45,498 bases of DNA. Source: an uncultured Eubacteriales bacterium (lineage in GTDB: Bacteria; Bacillota; Clostridia; Lachnospirales; Lachnospiraceae). The DNA is taken from contig UQVN01000002.1 of NCBI GenBank assembly GCA_900544525.1, positions 1 through 45,498 on the forward strand. The letters are read 5' to 3'. The position numbers and the translations under genes were made by a program. Below are positions 8,151-16,135 of this stretch, in pieces (within the stretch, counting starts at the first letter, position 1; each line of letters starts with the position of its first letter). Under the pieces are notes generated by a model. The model did no database searches. It saw only the letters and a program-made list of their open reading frames with translations, and was not told the origin of the DNA.

Positions 8151-9114
8151 TCCAAAGTTCCTTTCGATATCCTAGTTCTTCTATCATTTTTAAATCGGTA
8201 TCCACCGTAATTCCTGCTGTTGTTAACATATCACCAGAAATGACTGCATTTGCTCCTGAAGTAAAACAACTTCTGCCTTTATCCTCTAATAATCCTCTGC
8301 CACCTGCTAGACGAATGGATGCGTTTGGGAGTAAAAAGCGAAAAACAGCAACGCTTCTTCTAATTTCTTCTACCGTTAAAGTCTCTTTTTCTTCATAGGG
8401 GGTTCCTTGAATAGGATTTAATATATTGACTGGCATAGAGTAAATTCCTAGTTCTCGAATGGCAATAGCTAAATCAATGCGATCTTCTACCGTTTCTCCA
8501 AGCCCTAAAATACCACCACTACAGACTTCTAACCCAACATTCTTTGCAGAACGAATGGCTTTTATTTTATCTTCATAAGTATGGGTAGTACAAATGTTTG
8601 GAAAATTTCTTTTTGATGTTTCTAAATTATTATGGATTCTACTAACTCCTGCTTCTTTTAATTTCTGAAATTGCTCCTCTTTTAAAAGTCCTAAAGAAAC
8701 ACAAACTTCAATCTTCGTTTCCTTTCGTATCTGTCTTACGGTTTCACAAACTTCTTCTACCTCTTTTTCTGATAACGTTCTTCCTGATGTGACAATGGAA
8801 TAACGCAAAACGCCCTTTTCATCATTATATTTTGCCTGTTTTACAATCTCTTCTTGTCCCAGTAATGGATATTCTTCCACTGTTGTTGGATAATGAACTG
8901 ATTGAGCACAATATTTACAGTCTTCAGAACACCTCCCACTCTTTCCATTGATAATGGTACAAATATCAAATACATCTTTACAAAAATATTCTCTGATTTC
9001 ATCTGCTGCTTTACAAAGGCTTTCTAATGGTGCTTCATAAAGTCGTAGTGCTTCTTCTCTCCCAATTTGTTTTCCCTTTAATACTTCCTGTTTTAACTGC
9101 TCTACAAATTCCAT
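8113..9114 (-). CDS. bioB: BioB biotin synthase
   Basis: A 333-residue radical SAM enzyme that inserts sulfur into dethiobiotin to make biotin. Cys62, Cys66 and Cys69 in CSEDCKYC bind the SAM [4Fe-4S] cluster; the residues around YSIVTSGR and HNNLETS fit the barrel that binds substrate and the [2Fe-2S] cluster. Length and motifs are standard. It lies 3 nt after bioY and overlaps bioD, in the BirA-controlled operon. Confidence 0.97.
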   Translation of the reverse strand: MEFVEQLKQEVLKGKQIGREEALRLYEAPLESLCKAADEIREYFCKDVFDICTIINGKSGRCSEDCKYCAQSVHYPTTVEEYPLLGQEEIVKQAKYNDEKGVLRYSIVTSGRTLSEKEVEEVCETVRQIRKETKIEVCVSLGLLKEEQFQKLKEAGVSRIHNNLETSKRNFPNICTTHTYEDKIKAIRSAKNVGLEVCSGGILGLGETVEDRIDLAIAIRELGIYSMPVNILNPIQGTPYEEKETLTVEEIRRSVAVFRFLLPNASIRLAGGRGLLEDKGRSCFTSGANAVISGDMLTTAGITVDTDLKMIEELGYRKELWNGTRDFYNRDRN

Positions 9115-9117
9115 ACT

Positions 9118-9675
9118 TTACACTCCTATCTCTAATTCTCTTCTTGTGATTGGAAGCAGACGTTTTCCAAAACCAGCCGTTAAAAAGCAAAGAAAAATGT
9201 CCCCTGGCGCAGATAAAAGAACACAATAAAAAAATAATGTCCATAATCCAATCTGAGATTTCAAATAAAAGGTCATAATAAACCAATAATAACTTGTCCC
9301 ACAAAAATAAACGATAAAAAGCCCTAAAAGACATGCCACAAGCAAATGCTTTCTGGATGGATTTTCTTTTTGATAAGCAATAGAACCTGTTACATACGTT
9401 CCAATAATAAATCCGATTAAATACCCAAAAGTTGGCTGAAACACATATCCAATGCCTCCACCTGATGCAAAAATCGGAAGTCCAAGTAATCCGAGTGCCA
9501 CATACAAAGTTACACTCATGGCTCCTAATTTTGGTCCTAAAATGAGTCCAGCTAATGTTGTAAATAACACTTGTAGTGTAAATGGTACAAATGGGACTGG
9601 TATTCGAATAAAAGCACCAATTGCAACTAATACCGTAAACATTGCACATAAAACCATATTTCTTGTTCGATTCAT
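9118..9675 (-). CDS. bioY: BioY biotin transporter, ECF S component
   Basis: A 185-residue integral membrane protein that binds and imports biotin. It has about six hydrophobic segments and the BioY signatures RIPVPFVPFTLQVLF (about residues 24-38) and ASGGGIGYVFQPTFGYLIGF (about 70-89). BioY works best with the energising module EcfA1-EcfA2-EcfT, whose genes are at 16136-18621 in this window, although some BioY proteins act alone. It sits between birA and bioB in the operon. SD AGGAGG lies upstream of the ATG. Confidence 0.96.
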   Translation of the reverse strand: MNRTRNMVLCAMFTVLVAIGAFIRIPVPFVPFTLQVLFTTLAGLILGPKLGAMSVTLYVALGLLGLPIFASGGGIGYVFQPTFGYLIGFIIGTYVTGSIAYQKENPSRKHLLVACLLGLFIVYFCGTSYYWFIMTFYLKSQIGLWTLFFYCVLLSAPGDIFLCFLTAGFGKRLLPITRRELEIGV

Positions 9676-9690
9676 TTCATCCTCCTTTCC

Positions 9691-10668
9691 CTATAGTCGA
9701 ATACTAATCTCTCCACTTGATAAATATTCAATGGTTCCGTCTTCATATTGTACTTTTAAATGGCAGTGATCATCAATTTCTAACGCCCTTGCCTTTCTTG
9801 TCATTCCAGCTCGTAACACAGAAATCTCTTTTCCAATCACAAACGAACGCTCTTTATACTCTTTAAAAAACTCCTTCTTTCGAATCTCCTTATAATATGT
9901 CATAAACTGATTGATAATCTCTCCTGCCAATTGATTTCTTAAATTTTCTTTCTTTATTGTATTTGGAAATACCGAACGAGCGATATCTTTTAACTCCTCT
10001 GGAAAACCATCTACTGGTTCTTTTACATTAATTCCTATCCCAATAATGGCATATTCTAATTGTCCAGACTCTAAAGATGTGGAGGCTTCTGTTAAAATAC
10101 CAGATACTTTTCTTCCACCTACCCAAACATCATTTACCCACTTAATCTGTGCTTCCTCTCCACTTATTTTTTCAAGAGCTTTTGCAACTGCCACCGCTGC
10201 CGCTGTGGTCAAAAGTTCTCCCTCACTATAGTGCAATTGTGGATGCAATAAAAAACTCATATAAAGTCCCGTTCCTTGGGGAGAAAAAAAGACTCGTCCA
10301 AAGCGTCCTCGTCCCCCTGTTTGCTCTTCTGCTAGTAACACCATATCTCTTGTTTCCCCTTCAGTTACCATCTGTTTCAATCTTGTATTGGTAGAATCTA
10401 GTACCTTCTCCACTTGAATGTGCAACTGTTTACTATCTTCTGATAATTCTTGTTCAATTCCTACTGCTGATAAAATATCTGGCATACTCTGTAATGCATA
10501 CCCCCGATTTGTCACTGCCTCAATTGGATATCCTTCTTCTTGTAATGCCTTTATCGCTTTCCAAACACCTGCTCTTGTTACTTCTAACTGTAGAGCAATC
10601 TCTTGCCCTGATAAAAATTCGCCTTCTCTTTTTTTCAATAATAATAGAACTTTTTCTTTTAAACTCAT
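9691..10668 (-). CDS. birA: BirA bifunctional biotin-protein ligase and repressor
   Basis: A 325-residue protein with an N-terminal winged helix-turn-helix (residues about 1-65, LSGQEIALQLEVTRAGVWKA) and a biotin ligase domain with the biotinoyl-AMP loop GRGRFGR (119-125) and the IKWVNDVWVGGRKVSGIL segment. It activates biotin to biotinoyl-AMP and transfers it to carboxylase biotin domains; when biotinoyl-AMP accumulates it dimerises on DNA and represses biotin genes. It is the first gene of its own operon, and the matching operator lies at 10716-10748, so the system is autoregulated. Confidence 0.97.
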   Translation of the reverse strand: MSLKEKVLLLLKKREGEFLSGQEIALQLEVTRAGVWKAIKALQEEGYPIEAVTNRGYALQSMPDILSAVGIEQELSEDSKQLHIQVEKVLDSTNTRLKQMVTEGETRDMVLLAEEQTGGRGRFGRVFFSPQGTGLYMSFLLHPQLHYSEGELLTTAAAVAVAKALEKISGEEAQIKWVNDVWVGGRKVSGILTEASTSLESGQLEYAIIGIGINVKEPVDGFPEELKDIARSVFPNTIKKENLRNQLAGEIINQFMTYYKEIRKKEFFKEYKERSFVIGKEISVLRAGMTRKARALEIDDHCHLKVQYEDGTIEYLSSGEISIRL

Positions 10669-10694
10669 ATATAACTTCCTTTCTTTTTATAGAA

Positions 10695-10723
10695 AGTATA
10701 CTCTATCTTTCCACAATTGTAAA
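10695..10723 (-). promoter_or_regulatory. Promoter of the biotin operon
   Basis: On the minus strand TTTACA and TATACT are separated by exactly 17 bp. The -35 hexamer is inside the downstream half of the BirA operator, so repressor binding would block RNA polymerase. Transcription would begin near 10688, about 20 nt before birA. Confidence 0.8.
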
Positions 10724-10748
10724 CTATTTTTTATTTTAGGTTTACAAT
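10716..10748. promoter_or_regulatory. BirA operator
   Basis: A perfect inverted repeat ATTGTAAAC-15 bp-GTTTACAAT. The 9-bp arms and 15-bp spacer match the known BirA-binding architecture of bacteria. It overlaps the -35 of the birA-bioYBDA promoter. Confidence 0.92.
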
Positions 10749-10762
10749 AACATAGTAAAAAA

Positions 10763-10796
10763 GACGATTACAAAATACCTTCTTTTTGTAATCGTC
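10763..10796 (-). terminator. Terminator of the diguanylate cyclase gene
   Basis: GACGATTACAAAA pairs with TTTTGTAATCGTC; on the minus strand the stem is followed at once by TTTTTT. It separates the cyclase gene from the biotin promoter. Confidence 0.85.
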
Positions 10797-10827
10797 TCTT
10801 TCTTTAAGCTTCTTTTTTTATTTTTTT

Positions 10828-13212
10828 TTATATTTCATCATTCTTTTTATAAATAGAAAATCCATTTTTTCCATTTAGTTTTGCTCGATACATAGCAATA
10901 TCGGCTTCTTTATAAAGATTCTTATAAGTCTCTCCTTCTTTTGTTACAATAGTTGCGCCGATGCTCATAGACACAAATAGATCTTTGTACCTATTAAAGA
11001 GCTCTTGTTGCGTTTTAATGATCCATTGCTCTAATAAAAGATTCAATTGCTCCTTATCTACTGTTCGATTAAGAAATACAAGAAACTCATCTCCTCCAAG
11101 TCTACATTTAATATCACTGTCTTCAAAGAAAATATCCATAAGACGAGCAATATTTTTTAATACTTCATCACCTTCTGGGTGTCCTAAAGTATCGTTAATG
11201 GACTTGAAGTTATCGATATCAAATAATATCAAACTTCCTTCTATAGAATCACTGTTTAATATCCTTTGAATTTCTTCTTCCGCTCCCGCGCGATTTAAAA
11301 GATTTGTCAATGGATCTCGTTTCGAACGCTCAACTAAATCCTGATGCTCTGTTACTTCTGCATTTACATCATAAATTTTCCCTAATGCATAAGTGGAAAC
11401 ACCATTTTTTCCTTTAATTACTTTTAATATCACTCGATACCATCGTTTTTGTCCTAGAATTTCTAATACAAAGTCTTTTGTTCCATCTTCTTCTTTTTGG
11501 ATCATTTCTCTTATAAAATGATGTTTCCCATATTCCATGTAATTTTCTATTCTATGTTTCTTATCAAACATAACGGTATTATTTTGAATTTTCATAGTGT
11601 CATCGCAATAATTATATTCAAAAATGCACTCATCCATTAATTTAGCCAGCTCATTCACTCTCTTCTGCTGTATCACAATCTCATTAAGCATGGAAGTTTT
11701 CACCTTAATACTTCTTACATAGACTAAAATTCCAAGAAATAGTACAAATAAGATAAATGCTATAATCTGCCAATAAAAACTACGAATAAACTCACATAGC
11801 GTATAATCCATAGGAACAACCGTATTTTCATATATAATTTCCTGTTTTTGTTCTTCACTAACAGAGTTAATAACTGCATTGATAATCGACAATAGATAAA
11901 GTTTATCTTTATCCACCAGTCCCATATAATATTGGATTTTATCGGAATCATTCATATCCATTTTTATATTTTTATATAGTCGACTTTTTTGAAGATAAAA
12001 ATTGGTACAATAGGAATCTAAATAACTTACGGTATTTTTATTTTTGTTTAAATCATTTAATGCACTTTCTGTATTATGGATAAATTTTTTCTCTTTCACT
12101 ACATCCATATCTGTAATCTTTCCAGAAACCCAGATGGCATAACTATCCAAATACGGCAAAGACATATTCAAATCTAATTTGGAAATAATATCAGAATTAC
12201 TCGAAACACCAAGAATCAAATCAATGTTTTTCTTTTGGATCAAATCCATACATTCTTTCTCTTTTTGAGTCACAATAATTTCATACTGCAATCCTGTCTT
12301 TTCCTTGATTTTTTCCAAATAACTCATTGCAATCCCTTTTGGTTCTTTATCATAATATTGAATCGGTGCATTTCCATCCATCAATAATACTTTAATCGTA
12401 CCGAGGGATTCGATATATTTTCTATTGTCTTCTGAAAGAACAAATTCATCTTTCACACTAAAATATTTTTCATACAAGTTGGCCTGAAGATATGGATTAC
12501 CTGATGTAATATTGGATAAGGCTTTATTCATTTCACGGACTAAATCTTGATTTCCCTTACTGATTGCAAAATAGTAAGGAACTGGTGAAAACTTAGCAAT
12601 TGCCCTTAAATCCTCTCCCATTGAAATATCCACCTGCAACATCGCATCGATTTCACCACTTTTAAGAGCTTCCAACATCTCTTCCTCGTTATCTTTTTTT
12701 ACTACTTGGTAAGTAAAACCATTGACATTGGCAAATTTATCTAATTCCTGCATGCGTTTAGTAACTCTATTATATACCCCGACTTTTATACCATCCCAAT
12801 GCTGAAAATCATCCGAAATCCATCGTCCATCATCTTTTCGAACTGCTAGTGTAGTATAAGCAACACCGTAATTATATCCTGGATAATCATAAATTTGTTC
12901 CAATTCGTCGCTATATACCATCCCTCCCATTATATCAATTTCACCATCTTTTAGCATTTCCAAAAGGGTAGTCAGCTGTTCATTCAGATTTCCCTCTACT
13001 TCTACAAACTCATATGTCCATCCTGTATATTTCTTTATTTCATTTAGATAATCTACCGTATATCCTATATAATTTCCTTCTTTATCTTTTTCCGTTAACC
13101 CTTGCTGAATCGGATATGCGACTTTTATCACTTTCCTATCTTTGGCTTGTATTGGTATTATATTTCCAAAAGATAATAACAACACAAGAATAATTATATA
13201 AAGTTTCTTCAT
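10828..13212 (-). CDS. Membrane diguanylate cyclase with two solute-binding-like sensor domains
   Basis: A 794-residue protein. Residues 1-23 are a signal peptide or anchor; about 27-250 and 270-475 are two periplasmic-binding-protein (SBP_bac_3-like) domains; one membrane segment lies near 475-500; about 520-620 is a PAS-like region; about 635-790 is a GGDEF domain with the intact motif RLGGDEF near residue 705. It should make cyclic di-GMP in response to an extracellular solute, perhaps an amino acid. The inhibitory RxxD site that normally precedes GGDEF reads EDSD, so product feedback may be lost. SD AAGGGGGG lies just before the ATG. It appears to be a single-gene unit with its own promoter and terminator. 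Confidence 0.93.
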   Translation of the reverse strand: MKKLYIIILVLLLSFGNIIPIQAKDRKVIKVAYPIQQGLTEKDKEGNYIGYTVDYLNEIKKYTGWTYEFVEVEGNLNEQLTTLLEMLKDGEIDIMGGMVYSDELEQIYDYPGYNYGVAYTTLAVRKDDGRWISDDFQHWDGIKVGVYNRVTKRMQELDKFANVNGFTYQVVKKDNEEEMLEALKSGEIDAMLQVDISMGEDLRAIAKFSPVPYYFAISKGNQDLVREMNKALSNITSGNPYLQANLYEKYFSVKDEFVLSEDNRKYIESLGTIKVLLMDGNAPIQYYDKEPKGIAMSYLEKIKEKTGLQYEIIVTQKEKECMDLIQKKNIDLILGVSSNSDIISKLDLNMSLPYLDSYAIWVSGKITDMDVVKEKKFIHNTESALNDLNKNKNTVSYLDSYCTNFYLQKSRLYKNIKMDMNDSDKIQYYMGLVDKDKLYLLSIINAVINSVSEEQKQEIIYENTVVPMDYTLCEFIRSFYWQIIAFILFVLFLGILVYVRSIKVKTSMLNEIVIQQKRVNELAKLMDECIFEYNYCDDTMKIQNNTVMFDKKHRIENYMEYGKHHFIREMIQKEEDGTKDFVLEILGQKRWYRVILKVIKGKNGVSTYALGKIYDVNAEVTEHQDLVERSKRDPLTNLLNRAGAEEEIQRILNSDSIEGSLILFDIDNFKSINDTLGHPEGDEVLKNIARLMDIFFEDSDIKCRLGGDEFLVFLNRTVDKEQLNLLLEQWIIKTQQELFNRYKDLFVSMSIGATIVTKEGETYKNLYKEADIAMYRAKLNGKNGFSIYKKNDEI

Positions 13213-13317
13213 ATGCCCCCCTTATTACTACTCATTGTCGTCATATATCTAATAAAATTTTATATCCTACTTTTCTTTATTTTTACATTTTCTTACTTAT
13301 CCTCTGCCCCGTCTAAT

Positions 13318-13345
13318 ATAATATATCTCATAAAAAAAAAGTCAA
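13318..13345 (-). promoter_or_regulatory. Promoter of the diguanylate cyclase gene
   Basis: On the minus strand TTGACT and TATTAT are separated by 16 bp, giving a leader of about 100 nt. The rest of the roughly 310-bp gap 13213-13524 holds only this promoter and the rpsI terminator. Confidence 0.5.
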
Positions 13346-13458
13346 GTTAATATTGTATCTATTCTCAAATAAAATGCTATTCTTTAGCACCAACCCTTTT
13401 TATAGTAAACAGATCTGATGAGAAAATCAATGGGAAATATAATTTTTTACAGAAGAAA

Positions 13459-13484
13459 AACCTCCCAAGTTTCCTTGAGAGGTT
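13459..13484 (-). terminator. Terminator of rplM-rpsI
   Basis: AACCTCCCAAG and CTTGAGAGGTT form an 11-bp stem (one G-U pair) with a 4-nt loop, followed by TTTTT on the minus strand, downstream of rpsI. Confidence 0.88.
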
Positions 13485-13524
13485 CTGAATAAACTTTGTA
13501 AAATTGTACGTTCTGAAACGTTGA

Positions 13525-13917
13525 TTAACGTTTTGAGAACTGTGGAGCACGACGAGCTGCTTTGAGACCGTATTTCTTTCTTTCTTTCATTCTTGGGTCA
13601 CGAGTTAAGAATCCAGCTTTCTTTAATACTGGACGGAATTCTCCGTCAGCCTGTAATAAAGCTCTAGAAATACCATGTCTGATAGCTCCAGCTTGTCCTG
13701 TGAATCCACCACCATGAACGTTTACTAATACGTCATATTTATCAGCTGTGTTTGTAGCTGCTAATGGTTGACGAACGATTAATTTAAGTGTTTCTAATCC
13801 GAAGTATTCGTCCATATCTCTTTTATTGATAGTTACTTTACCTGTTCCAGGTACTAAATATACTCTTGCAATACTGCTTTTTCTTCTTCCAGTTCCGTAA
13901 TATCTTGCACTTGCCAC
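13525..13917 (-). CDS. rpsI: 30S ribosomal protein S9
   Basis: A 130-residue protein of the small-subunit head whose C-terminal tail reaches the P-site tRNA. The start YYGTGRRKSSIARVYL and the Lys/Arg-rich end with terminal FSKR are diagnostic. It follows rplM by 17 nt in the conserved L13-S9 operon. Confidence 0.98.
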   Translation of the reverse strand: MASARYYGTGRRKSSIARVYLVPGTGKVTINKRDMDEYFGLETLKLIVRQPLAATNTADKYDVLVNVHGGGFTGQAGAIRHGISRALLQADGEFRPVLKKAGFLTRDPRMKERKKYGLKAARRAPQFSKR

Positions 13918-13934
13918 GATCTATTCCTCCTCAA

Positions 13935-14369
13935 TTAATATTTAATAACTAATTCTTTTGGCTGCTGAGCTGCGTTTGCGTGTTCTGGTCCAGCGTAAAC
14001 GTGTAATTTTTTAATCATGGATCTTCCTAAAGGTCCTTTTGGAAGCATACCTTTAACAGCTAATTCGATAACCTGTTCTGGTTTTTTCGCTAATTTTTCT
14101 TTTAAAGTTGTTTCTTTCATTCCACCTACATAATCAGAGTGATTGTAGTAGATTTTCTGATCCATTTTTTTACCAGTAACTTTAATTTTATCAGCATTGA
14201 TAACGATTACGTTGTCACCGCAGTCCATGTGTGGAGTATAGATTGGTTTGTTTTTACCTCTTAATACTTTTGCGATTTCAGATGATAAACGTCCTAATGT
14301 ATGTCCTGTAGCGTCAACTACATACCATTCTCTTGTAATTGTTGATGGGCTAGCCATAAAACTCTTCAT
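13935..14369 (-). CDS. rplM: 50S ribosomal protein L13
   Basis: A 144-residue early-assembly protein of the large subunit. REWYVVDATGHTLGRLSSEIA and MLPKGPLGRSM are family signatures. The ATG at 14369 is preceded by AAGGAGG with a 7-nt gap; an upstream TTG at 14396 would swallow this site and is rejected. The gene has a structured leader and a perfect sigma-A promoter, and cotranscribes rpsI. Confidence 0.98.
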   Translation of the reverse strand: MKSFMASPSTITREWYVVDATGHTLGRLSSEIAKVLRGKNKPIYTPHMDCGDNVIVINADKIKVTGKKMDQKIYYNHSDYVGGMKETTLKEKLAKKPEQVIELAVKGMLPKGPLGRSMIKKLHVYAGPEHANAAQQPKELVIKY

Positions 14370-14506
14370 GAGTAATCCTCCTTGTAAACTTATCAAATGT
14401 TTTTATATTCCAAACATCTCGTCGGGGCTATGACTTGATGTTTCCCTATAACGAATTTATGTTAAAACAGGAAATGTCCAAACCTGTTTCCTACATGATG
14501 TCACAT
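14370..14506 (-). ncRNA. Structured 5' leader of rplM (L13-leader-like)
   Basis: About 137 nt between the promoter and the rplM start. It can form a stem from AAACATC (14412-14418) and GATGTTT (14437-14443), and another from AAACAGG (14465-14471) and CCTGTTT (14483-14489). Autoregulatory L13 leaders are known in Firmicutes; position and hairpins fit, but I cannot check the covariance model. Confidence 0.5.
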
Positions 14507-14512
14507 TAAAAC

Positions 14513-14541
14513 ATTATATTATACCTATCCGTGCGTGTCAA
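14513..14541 (-). promoter_or_regulatory. Consensus promoter of rplM-rpsI
   Basis: On the minus strand TTGACA and TATAAT, both perfect, are separated by 17 bp. A second overlapping TATAAT is 5 bp closer to the -35. Confidence 0.9.
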
Positions 14542-14575
14542 TATGTTTTTTCCAAATATCGGCGGTTTTTTTATG

Positions 14576-14659
14576 TTATCCACAAAAAAACGAAAAGAAA
14601 ATCACATGGAATTCAAAAAAGAAAGCATCTTATCCACAATCTTTCTTTTTTTATCCACT
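14576..14659 (+). promoter_or_regulatory. Cluster of three DnaA boxes
   Basis: TTATCCACA occurs perfectly at 14576-14584 and 14630-14638, and TTATCCACT (8 of 9) at 14651-14659, all in the same orientation in an AT-rich intergenic stretch. A weaker TTATCCCTT follows at 14663. The cluster begins about 35 bp upstream of the rplM -35 element. DnaA binding here could regulate rplM-rpsI or titrate DnaA; no replication origin genes are nearby. Confidence 0.65.
14615..14651 (-). terminator. Probable terminator of the ecf-truA-sseB-like operon
   Basis: AAAAAAGAAAG and CTTTCTTTTTT can pair over 11 bp, with a 15-nt loop that contains the second DnaA box. It lies downstream of the gene ending at 14711. 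The stem is AT-rich, so strength is uncertain. Confidence 0.4.
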
Positions 14660-14710
14660 AATTATCCCTTTTCTTATGCAGATTGTTGTCTCAATTTAAT
14701 CAAAATTCTT

Positions 14711-15193
14711 TTACTTTTTAACAATCTCCGATGGAAGTCGTTCAATCACACTTAAACGCTCCTCACCCAATTTAATGGATTGTCCATTAGTAAATCCATT
14801 CAGAACAACCTGCTCCACATTGGACATATGGCGAACTAATTGAATACATTCCATAAAAGACAGATTCACAATAGAAAAATTTGTTTTATAATGCTTTGGT
14901 ATTTCTTCTTTTCTTGAAAACACAGGTAGACACTCACTGCCATCTTGTATAGAAACGGTCTTTGGTTTTAGGCGAATTGGTTCTTTTGTAGAAACTTCTT
15001 CTCCTCTTTGTGCTTGGTCTAATTTTTTCTGATCTTCCTTTGATACTTCTACAGTCATAGGTACCCATACATCAGAATCTCGTAAACAACGCATCACAAG
15101 AATTAAATTATCTTTGTTTGGTTCTTTTACAAACTGACGAATTAAATAACTTAACACTCTTCCGCCTTGTAACTGTTCCTTTGTCACTCCCAT
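14711..15193 (-). CDS. SseB N-terminal-domain-like protein
   Basis: A 160-residue soluble protein. The layout (an N-terminal helix, then NLILVMRCLRDSDVWVPM near residue 30, LPVFSRKEEIP near 90 and a C-terminal VVLNGFTNGQSIKL) resembles the SseB N-terminal domain, found in many Firmicutes as a stand-alone protein of unknown function. No enzyme motif or membrane segment is visible. It lies 73 nt downstream of truA in the same direction and probably belongs to that operon. Family assignment is by pattern only. Confidence 0.6.
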   Translation of the reverse strand: MGVTKEQLQGGRVLSYLIRQFVKEPNKDNLILVMRCLRDSDVWVPMTVEVSKEDQKKLDQAQRGEEVSTKEPIRLKPKTVSIQDGSECLPVFSRKEEIPKHYKTNFSIVNLSFMECIQLVRHMSNVEQVVLNGFTNGQSIKLGEERLSVIERLPSEIVKK

Positions 15194-15266
15194 CGTTCTT
15201 CCCTACTTTCCATTTTTACTTGCCATTTTGATTTCTATTCTTACTAATAACTTTTCATTGCCATTT

Positions 15267-16031
15267 TTAATTATGCTTGTCATCTTTGTCTTTTAAATAT
15301 TTAATTTCCACTAATGTCAATCCTCTTGCTGGTGCTGTTGGCCCAGCTTTGCTGCGATCACAAGCCTCTAAAATAGACTTGACATCTTCTGGCTCTCCAT
15401 ATCCAAGTCCAATTCTCGTTAACGTTCCTACAATGATTCTTACCATATTGTAAAGGAAACCATTTCCTGTAATCGTAATATGCACTACATCTTCTTTGTC
15501 TTTTTCCACATCTAAAGCATAGACGGTTCTCACTGTGGATTTTACTTGTGCTCCTGCGGAACAAAAACTTTTAAAATCATGTTCTCCAACAAGATACGTA
15601 GCGGCTTTTTTCATTGCTTCTATATTAAGGGGATAATGAATAAAATCCGCATAGAGCCGATGCATTGGATCTGGAAATGTACGATTTAATATTTTATATT
15701 CATATGTTTTTACGGTATCACAATATCTCGGATGAAAATCACTTTCTACTTCTTCTGACTTTTGAACAATAATATCATCTGGTAACCGTTGATTTAGCGC
15801 ATAAGAAATCTTTTCCCCTGGGATTCTTGTCTCAGAATCAAACACAGCCACATTTCCTTTTCCATGGACACCAGAATCTGTTCGGCTAGCGCCAATTACT
15901 TGGATTTCTTCTTTTAATAAAGCACTTAAACAGCGATTTAACTCTCCTTCAATGGTCTTCCCATTATTTTGCACTTGCCAACCACAATAGTTCGTCCCAT
16001 CATAGGCAACGATTAATTTAAAACGCTTCAT
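15267..16031 (-). CDS. truA: TruA tRNA pseudouridine(38-40) synthase
   Basis: A 254-residue enzyme that converts uridines 38-40 of the tRNA anticodon arm to pseudouridine. The catalytic aspartate is Asp52 in GASRTDSGVH; the N-terminal YDGTNYCGWQ and the FLYNMVRIIVGTL segment are also diagnostic. Length is normal. Its place after ecfA1-ecfA2-ecfT and before rplM-rpsI is the usual Firmicutes neighbourhood. Confidence 0.97.
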   Translation of the reverse strand: MKRFKLIVAYDGTNYCGWQVQNNGKTIEGELNRCLSALLKEEIQVIGASRTDSGVHGKGNVAVFDSETRIPGEKISYALNQRLPDDIIVQKSEEVESDFHPRYCDTVKTYEYKILNRTFPDPMHRLYADFIHYPLNIEAMKKAATYLVGEHDFKSFCSAGAQVKSTVRTVYALDVEKDKEDVVHITITGNGFLYNMVRIIVGTLTRIGLGYGEPEDVKSILEACDRSKAGPTAPARGLTLVEIKYLKDKDDKHN

Positions 16032-16135
16032 AAACTTTTCTTATTTCCTTTCTTTTAAAAACAATAACAGGCATACGAAACCATCTTGTCACGCTGCTTT
16101 TTTTGTAAACCACATCGTGGTATGAAATCTTTTTC

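Noticed and set aside
11911..11925. TTATCCACC inside the cyclase gene as a DnaA box
   Set aside because: Single imperfect copy in coding DNA; expected by chance.
14576..14659. Chromosomal replication origin
   Set aside because: Only three DnaA boxes, and no dnaA, dnaN, gyrase or rnpA/rpmH genes nearby.
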